Counted from the first letter of the stretch, positions 18,007 through 28,015 are shown. The stretch is 64,000 nt of DNA from Aliivibrio salmonicida LFI1238 (GCF_000196495.1 NC_011312.1:2604001-2668000), one strand, 5' to 3'. The notes: generated from the letters alone by a model not told the origin. Made by a program: numbers and translations.

Positions 18007-18705
18007 TTAATGTATAACATCATCAATATTTTGATTGCCGATATGACGAACATCTTTACCTTTTACAAAGTAAATAATGTATTCACAAATATTCTGACAA
18101 CGATCGCCAACTCGTTCAATTGCTCTTGCAGCCCACATCACTTTCATGACACTTGGAATCGAACTTGGGTCTTCCATCATATATTTAATTAATTGACGTA
18201 TTACGGCTTCATATTCTTCATCAATTTTATCATCAAACTTGTACGCTTCTGTTGCGGCTTTTACATCCATACGAGCATATGCATCAAGTACCGAGTGCAT
18301 CATTTTGACTGATTGTCGACCAAGAGCTTCGAGTGATACTAATAATGAATGCTGTTTATTCGTAAAATTTTCTAATGAGACTTTGGCTATTTGAGAGGCC
18401 ACATCGCCAATACGCTCAAGATCAGTGATGGTTTTAATAATTGCCATGACCAAACGCAAGTCACTCGCGGTAGGTTGGCGCTTAGCTATAATTCTAGTAC
18501 AAGCTTCATCAATCGCCACTTCCATGGCATTCACTTTGTGATCTTCATGCATTACCCGCTTTGCCAGCTCGGCATCGTGATTATGCAACGCTTCAAGTGC
18601 GTAGATAAGCTGTTGCTCTACCATTCCCCCCATGGTTAATACATGGGTTCTAATGGCTTCAAGCTCGGTGTTAAATTGGCCTGAAATATGTCGACCAAGT
18701 TGCAT
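18007..18705 (-). CDS. phoU: Phosphate transport system regulator PhoU
   Basis: A helical-bundle protein, 232 residues, that links the PstSCAB transporter to PhoR and keeps the regulon off when phosphate is plentiful. Its start HISGQFNTELEAIRTHVLTMGGMVEQQL and the two metal-binding-type repeats (DLERIGDVASQIAKV and AIERVGDRCQNICEYIIY) are standard PhoU motifs. AAGGA precedes the ATG. It is the last gene of the pst run, 35 bases after pstB. Confidence 0.97.
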   Translation of the reverse strand: MQLGRHISGQFNTELEAIRTHVLTMGGMVEQQLIYALEALHNHDAELAKRVMHEDHKVNAMEVAIDEACTRIIAKRQPTASDLRLVMAIIKTITDLERIGDVASQIAKVSLENFTNKQHSLLVSLEALGRQSVKMMHSVLDAYARMDVKAATEAYKFDDKIDEEYEAVIRQLIKYMMEDPSSIPSVMKVMWAARAIERVGDRCQNICEYIIYFVKGKDVRHIGNQNIDDVIH

Positions 18706-18740
18706 GGAATGTCCTTATTAAGGTAAGTAAATCGAAACGT

Positions 18741-19559
18741 TTAGCCGTAACGACCTGTAATGTAATCTTCAGTTTGTTTGTGTTTTGGAGAGGTGAAAAT
18801 TGTATTCGCATTACCATATTCAACCAATTTACCTTGGTTAATAAAAGCGGTGTGATCACTAACTCTAGCCGCTTGTTGCATGTTATGCGTTACAATAACT
18901 ACCGTATATTTACTTTTCAATTCGTAAATAAGCTCTTCAATCGTCAAGGTTGAAATAGGATCCAATGCTGACGTTGGTTCATCTAATAACAAAACTTCAG
19001 GTTCAATAGCAATCGCTCTGGCAATAACTAAACGCTGTTGTTGACCACCAGATAATCCAAATGCATTTTCATGCAAACGATGTTTTACTTCGTCCCATAA
19101 TGCAGCAGCTTTTAAGGCTTCTTCTACCGCTTCATCTAATACTCGCGCTTCTTTAATCCCTTGTAAACGTAAACCATAAACTACGTTCTCATAAATAGAC
19201 TTAGGAAACGGATTTGGTCGTTGAAACACCATTCCAACACGACGACGTAACGATGGGATGTCAGTATTTGGTTGATAAATATCATCACCAAACAATTTAA
19301 TTGAGCCACTAATCTTACAATTATCGACTAAATCATTCATTCGATTAATGCAGCGTAACAGAGTTGATTTACCACAACCTGATGGACCAATAAATGCCGT
19401 TACTTGACCTTTTGGTATACGCATATCAATATTTGAAAGCGCCGATGCTTTGTCGTAAGACAAACTCAGATTATTGATCTCTATCGCTGTACTTTCATCA
19501 GCTAAATCATTGACATCCATTGATGATAAAAAAGACAGATCTGGTGATAATGAATACAT
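18741..19559 (-). CDS. pstB: Phosphate ABC transporter ATP-binding protein PstB
   Basis: Cytoplasmic ATPase of the high-affinity phosphate importer, 272 residues. Walker A GPSGCGKS lies at 58-65, signature LSGGQQQRLVIARAIA, Walker B EVLLLDEPTSALDP and the switch His in VTHNMQQAARVSDH. The N-terminus is about 14 residues longer than in the shortest relatives; an internal Met at residue 14 is an alternative start. GGAG stands upstream of the ATG at 19559. It follows pstA by four bases. Confidence 0.97.
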   Translation of the reverse strand: MYSLSPDLSFLSSMDVNDLADESTAIEINNLSLSYDKASALSNIDMRIPKGQVTAFIGPSGCGKSTLLRCINRMNDLVDNCKISGSIKLFGDDIYQPNTDIPSLRRRVGMVFQRPNPFPKSIYENVVYGLRLQGIKEARVLDEAVEEALKAAALWDEVKHRLHENAFGLSGGQQQRLVIARAIAIEPEVLLLDEPTSALDPISTLTIEELIYELKSKYTVVIVTHNMQQAARVSDHTAFINQGKLVEYGNANTIFTSPKHKQTEDYITGRYG

Positions 19560-19563
19560 ATAA

Positions 19564-21093
19564 CTACAACTCCAACGTTCTGTATTTTTCTCGTAAATTA
19601 TTACGAATCGCGATAGCGGTTAAGTTCAAACCAATAATCACAGTCACTAATAAAAAGGCCGTGGCATACACAATTGGTCGAGCGGCTTCTACATTTGGGC
19701 TTTGAAAACCAACGTCATAAATATGATAGCCAAGGTGCATAAATTTTCGGTCTAAATGTAAATAAGGTGCAACGCTATCAATCGGCAATGATGGTGCAAG
19801 CTTTACCACTCCGACCAACATTAATGGGGCAACCTCTCCTGCTGCCCTTGCTACTGCTAGAATTAATCCCGTCATTATCGCAGGACTGGCCATCGGTAAC
19901 ACAATTTTCCATAAGGTTTCAAATTGAGTTGCCCCAAGCGCTAACGAACCATGACGAACTGAATTAGGGATACGACTTAAACCCTCTTCTGTAGCAACAA
20001 TAACAACGGGCAATGTGAGAATTGCCAACGTAAGTGCTGACCATAATAGACCAGGAGTACCAAACGTTGGTGTAGGTAATTGGTTTGAGTAAAATAATTG
20101 GTCAATCGTTCCACCAACAACATAAACAAAAAATCCCAACCCAAAAACACCATAAACAATAGAAGGAACACCCGCTAAATTGATAACGGCAATCCGAACT
20201 AATCGAGTTAATATATTTGGCTTTGCATACTCATGTAAATAAATAGCCGCGATCACCCCTAATGGCATCACGATAATTGACATCAATAACACCAATAAAA
20301 TGGTACCAAAAATGGCAGGAAATACACCGCCTTCAGAATTCGCTTCACGTGGAGGCTCAGATAAAAAGTCATATAATGTATTTACCCAATGAGAAAGCTG
20401 TTCACTTAAGATCATCGCATTCGGGTACCAAATATTAACGACATTATCGCTGCTTAATAAGTAAGATTGATTTTGGCTGTCTTTTAACACTAAATAGCTT
20501 TGAGTTAGCTGATTTGAAATCGACGTTAGCTCTTCCGTTAACGTTTTCTCTTTTTGTGTAAATGCATCATTCGACAAATTTAACGCAGGAAGATCGTCCA
20601 ATAATTTATATAACTTGTGTTGTTCTTGCTCTAATAAATCTATTTTTGCTTTTTCACTTTTCACCCAAGATTCGACTTGTTGGCGAGTAAGTTCTAAACC
20701 ACTTGAGGCTTTAATTATTGTCCCAAAAAACTTACCGTGCTGAACTCTATCGACCACCACTAAGTCTTTTGGTTTGCTCACCGATGCTATTTGGTCTCTG
20801 TCTAAGCTAATAAAGTCAAAACCATTGACGTCTCTGTTGCCGACTTTAATCACTAAACGTTCTTTTTTCTCCGTATTATTACTGTGGATTTTTTGCACGT
20901 CATAAAGTTGCCCAATAACAACATTACCTTCTACAGTCTTCCATTCTTGCAAAGACGTAGGCCAAAAATAAGATAACCCTTTCCACCCGATAAGCAATAA
21001 GATCCCAAGCACGGTGATCATACTGATGCTTACTGAGCCAGCCGTTAACCATATCCAAGGTGATCCTGATTTAATCCAATGCTTTATTTTCAT
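19564..21093 (-). CDS. pstA: Phosphate ABC transporter permease PstA (long form)
   Basis: Membrane subunit of the phosphate importer. At 509 residues it is far longer than the roughly 300 of E. coli. After the first membrane helix (about residues 15-40) comes a periplasmic insertion of about 200 residues, including a Lys/Glu/Leu-rich coiled-coil-like stretch (EKAKIDLLEQEQHKLYKLLDD). The normal permease core then begins (GGVFPAIFGTILLVLLMSIIVMPLG) and carries the cytoplasmic EAA-type loop GSLALGATQFETLWKIVLPMASPAIMTG. It starts 10 bases after pstC. Confidence 0.94.
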   Translation of the reverse strand: MKIKHWIKSGSPWIWLTAGSVSISMITVLGILLLIGWKGLSYFWPTSLQEWKTVEGNVVIGQLYDVQKIHSNNTEKKERLVIKVGNRDVNGFDFISLDRDQIASVSKPKDLVVVDRVQHGKFFGTIIKASSGLELTRQQVESWVKSEKAKIDLLEQEQHKLYKLLDDLPALNLSNDAFTQKEKTLTEELTSISNQLTQSYLVLKDSQNQSYLLSSDNVVNIWYPNAMILSEQLSHWVNTLYDFLSEPPREANSEGGVFPAIFGTILLVLLMSIIVMPLGVIAAIYLHEYAKPNILTRLVRIAVINLAGVPSIVYGVFGLGFFVYVVGGTIDQLFYSNQLPTPTFGTPGLLWSALTLAILTLPVVIVATEEGLSRIPNSVRHGSLALGATQFETLWKIVLPMASPAIMTGLILAVARAAGEVAPLMLVGVVKLAPSLPIDSVAPYLHLDRKFMHLGYHIYDVGFQSPNVEAARPIVYATAFLLVTVIIGLNLTAIAIRNNLREKYRTLEL

Positions 21094-21103
21094 TTAAACC
21101 AGC

Positions 21104-23311
21104 CTACAAACTACGGTACTTTTCGCGTAACCCTTGGCGAACCCACTCCGCCAACGAGTTCACAAAGAAAGTGAAAACAAATAATAAAAAGGCCGCTAAA
21201 AAGAGCATTCTAAAGTGTGTACTTCCCATTTCAGATTCAGGCATTTCAATCGCAATATTCGCAGCCAATGTTCTCATGCCCTCTAGAATGTTTCCGTCCA
21301 TGATTGGTGTGTTACCTGTCGCCATTAATACGATCATCGTTTCACCTACGGCACGCCCTAATCCCATCATCACGGCAGAAAATATACCCGGGCTTGCGGT
21401 TAATAACACCACTTTAGTTAACGTTTGCCATTGAGTAGCACCCAGTGCTAATGACCCTTCGGATAAATGCTTAGGAACAGAGAAGATCGCGTCTTCTGCA
21501 ATGGTATAAATAGTAGGGATAATAGCGGCCCCCATGGCTAAACCAACGACCAATGCATTACGTTGATCGTAACCTAACCCTTTATCACCAAGGTAATTTC
21601 TTAAATCCCCAGCAAAAAACCACCCTTCAATAACATAACCATAGTTAAATGTGAGATAACCCACACCAATCAGCGCGGGGATCAATAAAATGGCATGCTG
21701 ACCACGAGGCAGCCTTCTCATTATATGAGCAGGTAAAATATGCCAGATAAAGGCAATAATCATCATGCTTAAGGGAAAAAGTATAAATAGGCTAAATACG
21801 GCGGTTAAATTATTTTCGATAATGGGAGCTAGCCAAATTCCCGCTAACAAACCAATAATAACCGTTGGTAAAGCCTCCATAATTTCAATGGTAGGTTTAA
21901 CATAACGACGTACATTCGCTGACATAAAATACGCAGTATAAATTGCGCTACCAATCGCAATTGGACCCGCAAATATCAACGCATAAAATGCGGCTTTTAA
22001 CGTACCAAAAGCCAGTGGCATTAAACTGAATTTAGATTCAAAATCATCATTAGCTGCGGTTGATTGCCAAGTATACGTCGGCTCAGGGTACCCTTCGTAC
22101 CACATTTTCCCAAACAATGATTGAACGCTCACTTCAGGGTGAGGGTTGGTCACACTAAAGCATTCCCATCCCTTGTCCGTTAAAACAATTAATTTCTCAG
22201 CATTCGGTGGTTGAGTAACAGCGAGTACTTTATTATTAAACAGATGTTGGCTGAATAATGTTTTTTCTGTCGTCGTATGAATAATGGATAACTGACCTTC
22301 AGTATCAATCACGCTTACCCCTTTTCGGTAAACTTCAGGGGCTAATTGTGCTATTGGAGCATCAAACGTGAACGAACGAATAGACGTTAATGAGCGTTTT
22401 TCATTATTAATCGTATCAAACCATTGAGACACGCTGCCATCTGCAAACTGGATTAATACCGAGTTTGCCCCTGCTAACAATGTTAATTTTTGCGCGACGC
22501 CATTAAGAGTAATGCTCTCTCGCAATTCCGCTTTATGATCTTTTAATGTCCATACTTGGAGTTCATGCTCAAACAATAAATAAATGAAATCGTTATTTGG
22601 TGTAATGACCATTGAAAGCAATCCTTTGGTGCTGCCCATCGCTTTAAATTCAATCGCTTGTGCTTTCCAAATAGTTTCCCCTGTCATTTTATTTACAGAA
22701 CCATCGAGTTCCACACCCAAAAATCGTTCATCTTGAGTTTTGGCTAAAATAACACCTTCAATGGGAGTTAAACTTAACGCTAATTGTGTCAGTGGTTGTT
22801 TTTTATCATCCACTTGAATTGATGGAAAAGGCGTAAACTTCTCAGCAAAGGGGATAAGTTGTCGCTTACCATTTTTATAATTGGTCTGAAAACCTATCTG
22901 AGAAAATGTCACTTTCCCTTTATCGTCACCAAAAGCAAACCAATCTTGGCTTTCGATAGTGGCCGTAAATGTGGTTGGATGTTCAACAATTTGTTGTTCG
23001 CTAACAAATTCGTTATTGGTTAAATCAATAAATTGCACCTTACCACTGTCATCAATACGATAAACCATTTTACCTTGTTCATCCGAGCCAATCGCTAACG
23101 TCGCATTCGAGTATTGAGCAGTATATTGATGAGACGGTTCAACAGAGACCGGCGTAAAAATGGGGGCAATGACAGCAAGTAAATAAAAACAGATAAGCAT
23201 AAGTGCCGCAATGATCCCTACGCCACTGGATTTCACCCAAACACGTATAATCAGATCAACAACACGACGTTGTTTATCTCGAGTGATCTGATTAGGTTTG
23301 GCGTATGCCAT
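21104..23311 (-). CDS. pstC: Phosphate ABC transporter permease PstC (long form)
   Basis: The other permease subunit, 735 residues against about 320 in E. coli. Helix 1 (about 35-56) is followed by a periplasmic domain of nearly 380 residues whose repeated short strands (LAIGSDEQGKMVYRIDDSGKVQFIDL, VWTLKDHKAELRES, VSQWFDTINNEKRS) look like a beta-propeller. The permease core follows from about residue 435, with the EAA loop EGSLALGATQWQTLTKVVLLTASPGIFS near the C-terminus. A Pho box lies 43 bases upstream, so pstCAB-phoU can be transcribed from its own promoter. Confidence 0.93.
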   Translation of the reverse strand: MAYAKPNQITRDKQRRVVDLIIRVWVKSSGVGIIAALMLICFYLLAVIAPIFTPVSVEPSHQYTAQYSNATLAIGSDEQGKMVYRIDDSGKVQFIDLTNNEFVSEQQIVEHPTTFTATIESQDWFAFGDDKGKVTFSQIGFQTNYKNGKRQLIPFAEKFTPFPSIQVDDKKQPLTQLALSLTPIEGVILAKTQDERFLGVELDGSVNKMTGETIWKAQAIEFKAMGSTKGLLSMVITPNNDFIYLLFEHELQVWTLKDHKAELRESITLNGVAQKLTLLAGANSVLIQFADGSVSQWFDTINNEKRSLTSIRSFTFDAPIAQLAPEVYRKGVSVIDTEGQLSIIHTTTEKTLFSQHLFNNKVLAVTQPPNAEKLIVLTDKGWECFSVTNPHPEVSVQSLFGKMWYEGYPEPTYTWQSTAANDDFESKFSLMPLAFGTLKAAFYALIFAGPIAIGSAIYTAYFMSANVRRYVKPTIEIMEALPTVIIGLLAGIWLAPIIENNLTAVFSLFILFPLSMMIIAFIWHILPAHIMRRLPRGQHAILLIPALIGVGYLTFNYGYVIEGWFFAGDLRNYLGDKGLGYDQRNALVVGLAMGAAIIPTIYTIAEDAIFSVPKHLSEGSLALGATQWQTLTKVVLLTASPGIFSAVMMGLGRAVGETMIVLMATGNTPIMDGNILEGMRTLAANIAIEMPESEMGSTHFRMLFLAAFLLFVFTFFVNSLAEWVRQGLREKYRSL

Positions 23312-23353
23312 GATGAGTTAACCTCTGTTTTCTTATTGATATTAATAAATATG

Positions 23354-23371
23354 GGTGACAATTGAATGACA
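23354..23371 (-). promoter_or_regulatory. Pho box upstream of pstC
   Basis: On the minus strand TGTCATTCAATTGTCACC has two GTCA cores 11 bases apart, the direct-repeat spacing of a PhoB site. It lies in the 94-base gap between pstS and pstC. Confidence 0.7.
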
Positions 23372-23405
23372 ACAAACGTTCATCATTCCTGATTCTTTAA
23401 TTTAC

Positions 23406-24395
23406 TTAATGTAAATCCAACTTCGATAATTCTTGTAAAACAAACCGTTCAGAAAGTGCGATATATCCGTCTTGTTCTACTCTTAGTTGCCCTTCTTCTG
23501 AAAGCATATAGCGAATAAATTCAGCATCAAGTTTCGGTAATTTAGCCGTAGGCGGTTTATTTATGTATAAATATAAAAATCGAGCTAACGGATATTGACC
23601 ATTAATAATATTATCGGTCGTAGGATTAATGTAATCGGTTCCATCTCGACTGATTGGTATCAATTTAACGCCAGACATTTTATATCCCACCCCAGAATAA
23701 CCAATACCATTCAGTGAGGCTGAAACCCCTTGAACCACAGACCCGGAACCGGGTTGTTCATTAACATTAACCTTGAAGTCGCCATCACATAAGGCATTAA
23801 TTTTAAAATAACCATAAGTGCCTGACACGGAGTTTCGACCAAACAATTGAATTCTATGTTTTGCCCAACTTGTTGTTAATCCAAGATCTTGCCAACGATT
23901 AATCGGTTTTACGGCTCCGCAACGTAACGTAGCTGAAAAAATGGCGTCGAGTTGGGTGAAATTAAGCCCTTGAATTGGGTTATCTTGATGAACAAAAATT
24001 CCGAGAGCATCAATAGCGACTCGGATTTCAGTGGGAGGATAACCAAATTGTCTTTCAAAAGCCGCTTTTTCACTTTGCCGCATTTTTCTGCTCATAGGAC
24101 CAAATTGTGCGGTGCTTTCGATTAAGGCTGGCGGTGCCGTTGATGAGCCAGAAGCTTGAATTTGAATATTAACGCGAGGGTAAATACGTTGAAAATCTTC
24201 TGCCCATAATGTCATCATGTTCGCTAAAGTATCAGATCCTATCGACGATAAATTCCCCGAGACACCTGATACTCTCTCGTAATGAGCCAATTGCCCATCA
24301 TAAGCCATACCATTATTAATAACGCATAGCCAAAGCAGTGCCACAGGGGTGAGTACCTGATACCACTTACGCTTCGTGCTATAAAATCCGTTCAT
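23406..24395 (-). CDS. pstS: Phosphate-binding protein PstS
   Basis: Periplasmic phosphate receptor of the Pst importer, 329 residues. After a basic start and hydrophobic signal segment (VLTPVALLWLCVINNGMA) come the binding motifs SSIGSDTLANMM, ASGSSTAPPALIE, and FGRNSVSGTYGYFK, which carries the conserved Ser/Thr phosphate loop. It is of the type found in vibrios and pseudomonads rather than the E. coli type. It starts six bases after the phoR stop, so it is read from the phoB promoter as part of one operon. Confidence 0.92.
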   Translation of the reverse strand: MNGFYSTKRKWYQVLTPVALLWLCVINNGMAYDGQLAHYERVSGVSGNLSSIGSDTLANMMTLWAEDFQRIYPRVNIQIQASGSSTAPPALIESTAQFGPMSRKMRQSEKAAFERQFGYPPTEIRVAIDALGIFVHQDNPIQGLNFTQLDAIFSATLRCGAVKPINRWQDLGLTTSWAKHRIQLFGRNSVSGTYGYFKINALCDGDFKVNVNEQPGSGSVVQGVSASLNGIGYSGVGYKMSGVKLIPISRDGTDYINPTTDNIINGQYPLARFLYLYINKPPTAKLPKLDAEFIRYMLSEEGQLRVEQDGYIALSERFVLQELSKLDLH

Positions 24396-24401
24396 TATGC
24401 T

Positions 24402-25700
24402 CTACTTTAGAATGAGTTTTTTCGGTAATACAAACGAGAAAGTGCTCCCTTTACCCAGTTTGCTTTGTATTTCTAATTGCGAATCATGATGGCTAAGCGC
24501 ATGTTTTACAATAGCTAATCCTAAACCACTGCCACCAGTTTCTCTTGAACGAGCTTTATCTACTCGATAAAAACGCTCGGTTAAACGATGAATATGTTGC
24601 GCTTCAATCCCTTGTCCGCTGTCCGTAACTTTAAGTTTCGCTCCCGCAGAAGAAAGACGCCAATCAATGACGATATTTGCACCATCCGTTGTATGCTTAA
24701 CCGCGTTGTATACCAAATTAGAAATCGCGCTTCGTAATTGATCTTCATCGCCTTGAACTTTAAGCAAGCGATCAATATTAAACGTAATATTATGGTTTCT
24801 ATCACCACTTAACGCCTGTGCTTCTTTCTCTAAAATATCAAGCATTGCCGGTACATCAACTTCATCTTCTAACATCGATGTTGCGGCGGCTTCAATTTTA
24901 GAAAGCGTTAATAGTTGCTCAACTAACCCCTCCATCCGAGTTAATTGTTCTGTCATGACTCCGTGCGCTCTATTCCACATAGGGCCAACAAGCATGTCTG
25001 GATCTTCTGACATTTCTAAATAACCACGAAGCACCGTCATTGGTGTACGTAGCTCATGCGATACATTGGCAAAGAAATTACGGCGCATGCCTTCGAGCTG
25101 CTTGATTTGAGTAACATCACGCACCACCATCAAGTACTCGCCTTCACTGTAAGGTGCGATACGTATTTCTAAGGTTTTGTCTGAATTAATTGGCGATGGC
25201 ATATCCAATGGAATATCAAATTGTTGCGCCAATAAATACTGTACAAAATCAGGGGGTCTAATTAAATTCGTTATCGGATGACCCGAATCTTCAGGCCAAC
25301 GAAAGCCCAATAGCGATTGCGCTAAAGAATTACACCACACAATGTTACCTTCATGACGAAATACCACCACGGCATCAGGCAATGCTTCTGCCCCTTGTCG
25401 GAATCGTCGAATTAAAACAGATAACTCTTTACGGCGTTTTTTATGACGTTTTTGTAAACGATAAGTTTCATCAAAAATAGGCTCCCAACTGCCAGAAGCT
25501 GAGGGCGGAGTGGCTTTTCGTCCTTCATGTAACCAACGAGACATTTTAATTTGATTGTGCAAATGCCAAATCAATAAAATAAACGACGCGAGAAACAACA
25601 ATGGCCATAAGGCATCAAATAAGTACCCTACAATAATCCAAGGAACATAGAAAAAAGCCAATTCTCCAACCAGCTTTTTCCATGACAGACGCTCAACCAT
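24402..25700 (-). CDS. phoR: Phosphate regulon sensor kinase PhoR
   Basis: Membrane histidine kinase that phosphorylates PhoB when phosphate is low, 432 residues. Two close hydrophobic segments lie at about 12-45, a basic linker at 83-100, and a PAS domain at about 105-195 (ALPDAVVVFRHEGNIVWCNSLAQSLLG). The phospho-acceptor His215 lies in FFANVSHELRTP, and the ATPase domain shows N box NLVYNAVKHT, DSGQGI, and the G2 box GGSGLGLAIVKH. It starts 30 bases after phoB and is followed directly by pstS. Confidence 0.97.
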   Translation of the reverse strand: MVERLSWKKLVGELAFFYVPWIIVGYLFDALWPLLFLASFILLIWHLHNQIKMSRWLHEGRKATPPSASGSWEPIFDETYRLQKRHKKRRKELSVLIRRFRQGAEALPDAVVVFRHEGNIVWCNSLAQSLLGFRWPEDSGHPITNLIRPPDFVQYLLAQQFDIPLDMPSPINSDKTLEIRIAPYSEGEYLMVVRDVTQIKQLEGMRRNFFANVSHELRTPMTVLRGYLEMSEDPDMLVGPMWNRAHGVMTEQLTRMEGLVEQLLTLSKIEAAATSMLEDEVDVPAMLDILEKEAQALSGDRNHNITFNIDRLLKVQGDEDQLRSAISNLVYNAVKHTTDGANIVIDWRLSSAGAKLKVTDSGQGIEAQHIHRLTERFYRVDKARSRETGGSGLGLAIVKHALSHHDSQLEIQSKLGKGSTFSFVLPKKLILK

Positions 25701-25730
25701 TTAGCCTACCTTTACGTTAATAATTGACGG

Positions 25731-26423
25731 TTATGCGCATTGCACAGAAAAACGGTAGCCAGCACCACGAACCGTTTGAACCAAACGATCATGCCCTTCT
25801 GCTTCTAGCGCTTTACGAAGACGACGAATATGAACATCAACAGTGCGATCTTCAACGTAGACGTTAGTGCCCCATACGTTATTCAATAACTGTTCACGAC
25901 TATATACACGTTCTTGATGTGTCATAAAGAAATGCAGCATTTTAAATTCTGTTGGTCCCATGTCTAACGGCTTATCATTTGCCGTCACTCGATGAGAAAC
26001 CGGATCAAGTTTTAATCCTTGAACATCAATTAATTCTTCAACAGAAGTCGGTGAAACACGACGAATTACCGCTTTTAAACGCGCCATTAATTCTTTTGGT
26101 GAGAATGGTTTTGTTATGTAGTCATCCGCCCCCACTTCAAGGCCACGCACTTTATCTTCTTCTTCACCCCGAGCGGTTAACATCACAACAGGGATCTTTT
26201 TCGTAAATTCATCACGCTTAAGATGTTTGATTAAATTAATGCCAGAGCCACCAGGTAACATCCAATCCAACAAAATTAAATCTGGGTAGGGTTCGCAGAG
26301 TAAAGCAAGCGCAGTATCATAATCTTCCGCTTCAATTGGTTCGTATCCTTTCTGCTCTAATACAAAGCACAGCATCTCACGAATTGGCGCTTCATCTTCT
26401 ACGACAAGTATCCTTCTAGACAT
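25731..26423 (-). CDS. phoB: Phosphate regulon response regulator PhoB
   Basis: OmpR-type activator of phosphate-starvation genes, 230 residues. The receiver domain carries the acidic pair in VVEDEAP (residues 8-10), the phosphorylation site Asp53 in LILLDWMLPGG, and Lys in ITKPFSPKEL. The C-terminal winged helix shows MGPTEFKMLHFFM, YSREQLLNNVWG and the recognition helix VEDRTVDVHIRRLRKALE. It is first gene of the phoBR-pst unit, with a Pho box about 60 bases upstream for autoregulation. Confidence 0.98.
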   Translation of the reverse strand: MSRRILVVEDEAPIREMLCFVLEQKGYEPIEAEDYDTALALLCEPYPDLILLDWMLPGGSGINLIKHLKRDEFTKKIPVVMLTARGEEEDKVRGLEVGADDYITKPFSPKELMARLKAVIRRVSPTSVEELIDVQGLKLDPVSHRVTANDKPLDMGPTEFKMLHFFMTHQERVYSREQLLNNVWGTNVYVEDRTVDVHIRRLRKALEAEGHDRLVQTVRGAGYRFSVQCA

Positions 26424-26476
26424 TATCTTTACCTAATTTAACCAACAAAATTTATAACGCTATTATTAGAGGTAAT

Positions 26477-26494
26477 TATGACACTTTTGTGACT
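26477..26494 (-). promoter_or_regulatory. Pho box upstream of phoB
   Basis: On the minus strand AGTCACAAAAGTGTCATA has two GTCA cores 11 bases apart, matching the PhoB direct-repeat rule. It lies 54-71 bases before the phoB start. Confidence 0.75.
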
Positions 26495-26633
26495 ATTGAA
26501 AAGAAAAGTTCATAATTTCATCATTGAATTTCAACCTTGTGGCCATTTCCTTAAAATCCCGAAAACTCTACAAGCATAATGCGTCAAAATCTCCTATCAT
26601 AAGCGGACTTAAAAAAGACAGGAATTCAGCAGC

Positions 26634-27548
26634 ATGATGTGGTTTAAAAATTGTTTAATTTATCGTTTTACTAAAGAGATTGATATCAATCCTGAGCAAC
26701 TTGAAAAACAACTGAACGATTTCCGTTTCACACCTTGTGGCAGCCAAGATATGCAAAAATTTGGCTGGGTAACTGCAATGGGACGTCATGGCGATATGCT
26801 GACTCACGTAGCAAGCAACAACATTCTTATCTGTGTTAAGAAAGAAGAAAAAATGCTTCCGGCTTCTGTAATCAAAGAATCAATGAACGCAAAAATTGAT
26901 GCGATGGAACTTGAACAAGGTCGTCCTCTTAAGAAAAAAGAGAAAGATTCAATCAAAGATGACATCGTGATTGATTTACTGCCTCGTGCATTCAGCAAGC
27001 ACCAACAAACGTATGCGTTAATTCTTCCTGAATCTGGTTTTATTATTGTTGATGCTGGTAGCTACAAAAAAGCAGAAGATTTATTAGCATTACTGCGTAA
27101 ATCTATTGGCAGCTTACCTGTTGTTCCCCTAACGGCCACTCAACCGATTGAGAATGCATTAACCGAATGGGTTAAAACAGGCGTCACTCCTCAAGGTTTT
27201 GAGATGGGTGAAGAAGCAGAATTAAAAGCGATTTTAGAAGACGGCGGCGTGATCCGTTGTAAACAACAAGAATTAGTGTGTGATGAAATTCACGCTCATA
27301 TTGATGCTAACAAAGTTGTGACTAAATTAGCGCTAACATGGCAAGACCGTTTAGAGTTTATCCTTGCAGATGATTTATCGCTAAAACGCCTTAAATTCAG
27401 CGATGATGTAAAAGATCAAAACGAAGATATTGGTTTTGAAGATAAAGCCGCTCGTTTTGATGCTGATTTCTCTCTAATGAGTTCAGAGCTTGACGCTCTA
27501 CTGCCTGACCTTTTCAAAGCACTTGGTGGCATTGAAGAGAAAGAGTAA
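26634..27548 (+). CDS. rdgC: Recombination-associated protein RdgC
   Basis: Ring-shaped DNA-binding protein that limits RecA activity, 304 residues as usual. The start MMWFKNCLIYRFTKEID parallels MLWFKN of E. coli; conserved stretches are FTPCGSQDMQKFGWV, LPRAFSKH, FIIVDAGSYKKAEDLLALLRKSIGSLPVVPL and DQNEDIGFEDKAARFDADF. Divergent from phoB, the same neighbourhood as in other gammaproteobacteria. Choosing the second ATG (26637) would shorten it by one residue. Confidence 0.97.
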   Translation: MMWFKNCLIYRFTKEIDINPEQLEKQLNDFRFTPCGSQDMQKFGWVTAMGRHGDMLTHVASNNILICVKKEEKMLPASVIKESMNAKIDAMELEQGRPLKKKEKDSIKDDIVIDLLPRAFSKHQQTYALILPESGFIIVDAGSYKKAEDLLALLRKSIGSLPVVPLTATQPIENALTEWVKTGVTPQGFEMGEEAELKAILEDGGVIRCKQQELVCDEIHAHIDANKVVTKLALTWQDRLEFILADDLSLKRLKFSDDVKDQNEDIGFEDKAARFDADFSLMSSELDALLPDLFKALGGIEEKE

Positions 27549-27557
27549 CTTTAGAAT

Positions 27558-27597
27558 AAAAAAGGGTGGTTTGACATCATAATCAAGCCACCTTTTT
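27558..27597 (+). terminator. Terminator downstream of rdgC
   Basis: The stem AAAGGGTGGtTTGA / TCAAgCCACCTTTTT with a short loop and T tail also serves the convergent symporter remnant. Confidence 0.85.
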
Positions 27598-28015
27598 CTC
27601 CTCGATACTCATACCTATCATCATTCATGAGAAAGGGCAGAATAAATCCAATCAGGAATAACCGCACAAGCAGCAATAGTAAATACAGCAAAAACTAATA
27701 AGCCATAATGACTTCGCAATGGTTTCGAAAATAACTGCTTTTGACCATCAATAAACATCTTCTGTTCAGCACTAATACTTCCCCAATAACGACTGACGAA
27801 CACGCCTAAAACAAGAAAAACACACGTTCCAATCGGCGCATACCAAGGCCATGATATTTCCATCGACATTGTACCTAAAACAGAAATAATACTCCCTAAG
27901 CTACCTACGATAACCCCCTTCTCGTTTGCCTTTTGTAAGCGTGCGGGGAACTACACCTAACAAATAAAATTCATTATGCGTATCTTACGATCTTTCATTT
28001 AACGAGAACGTAATT

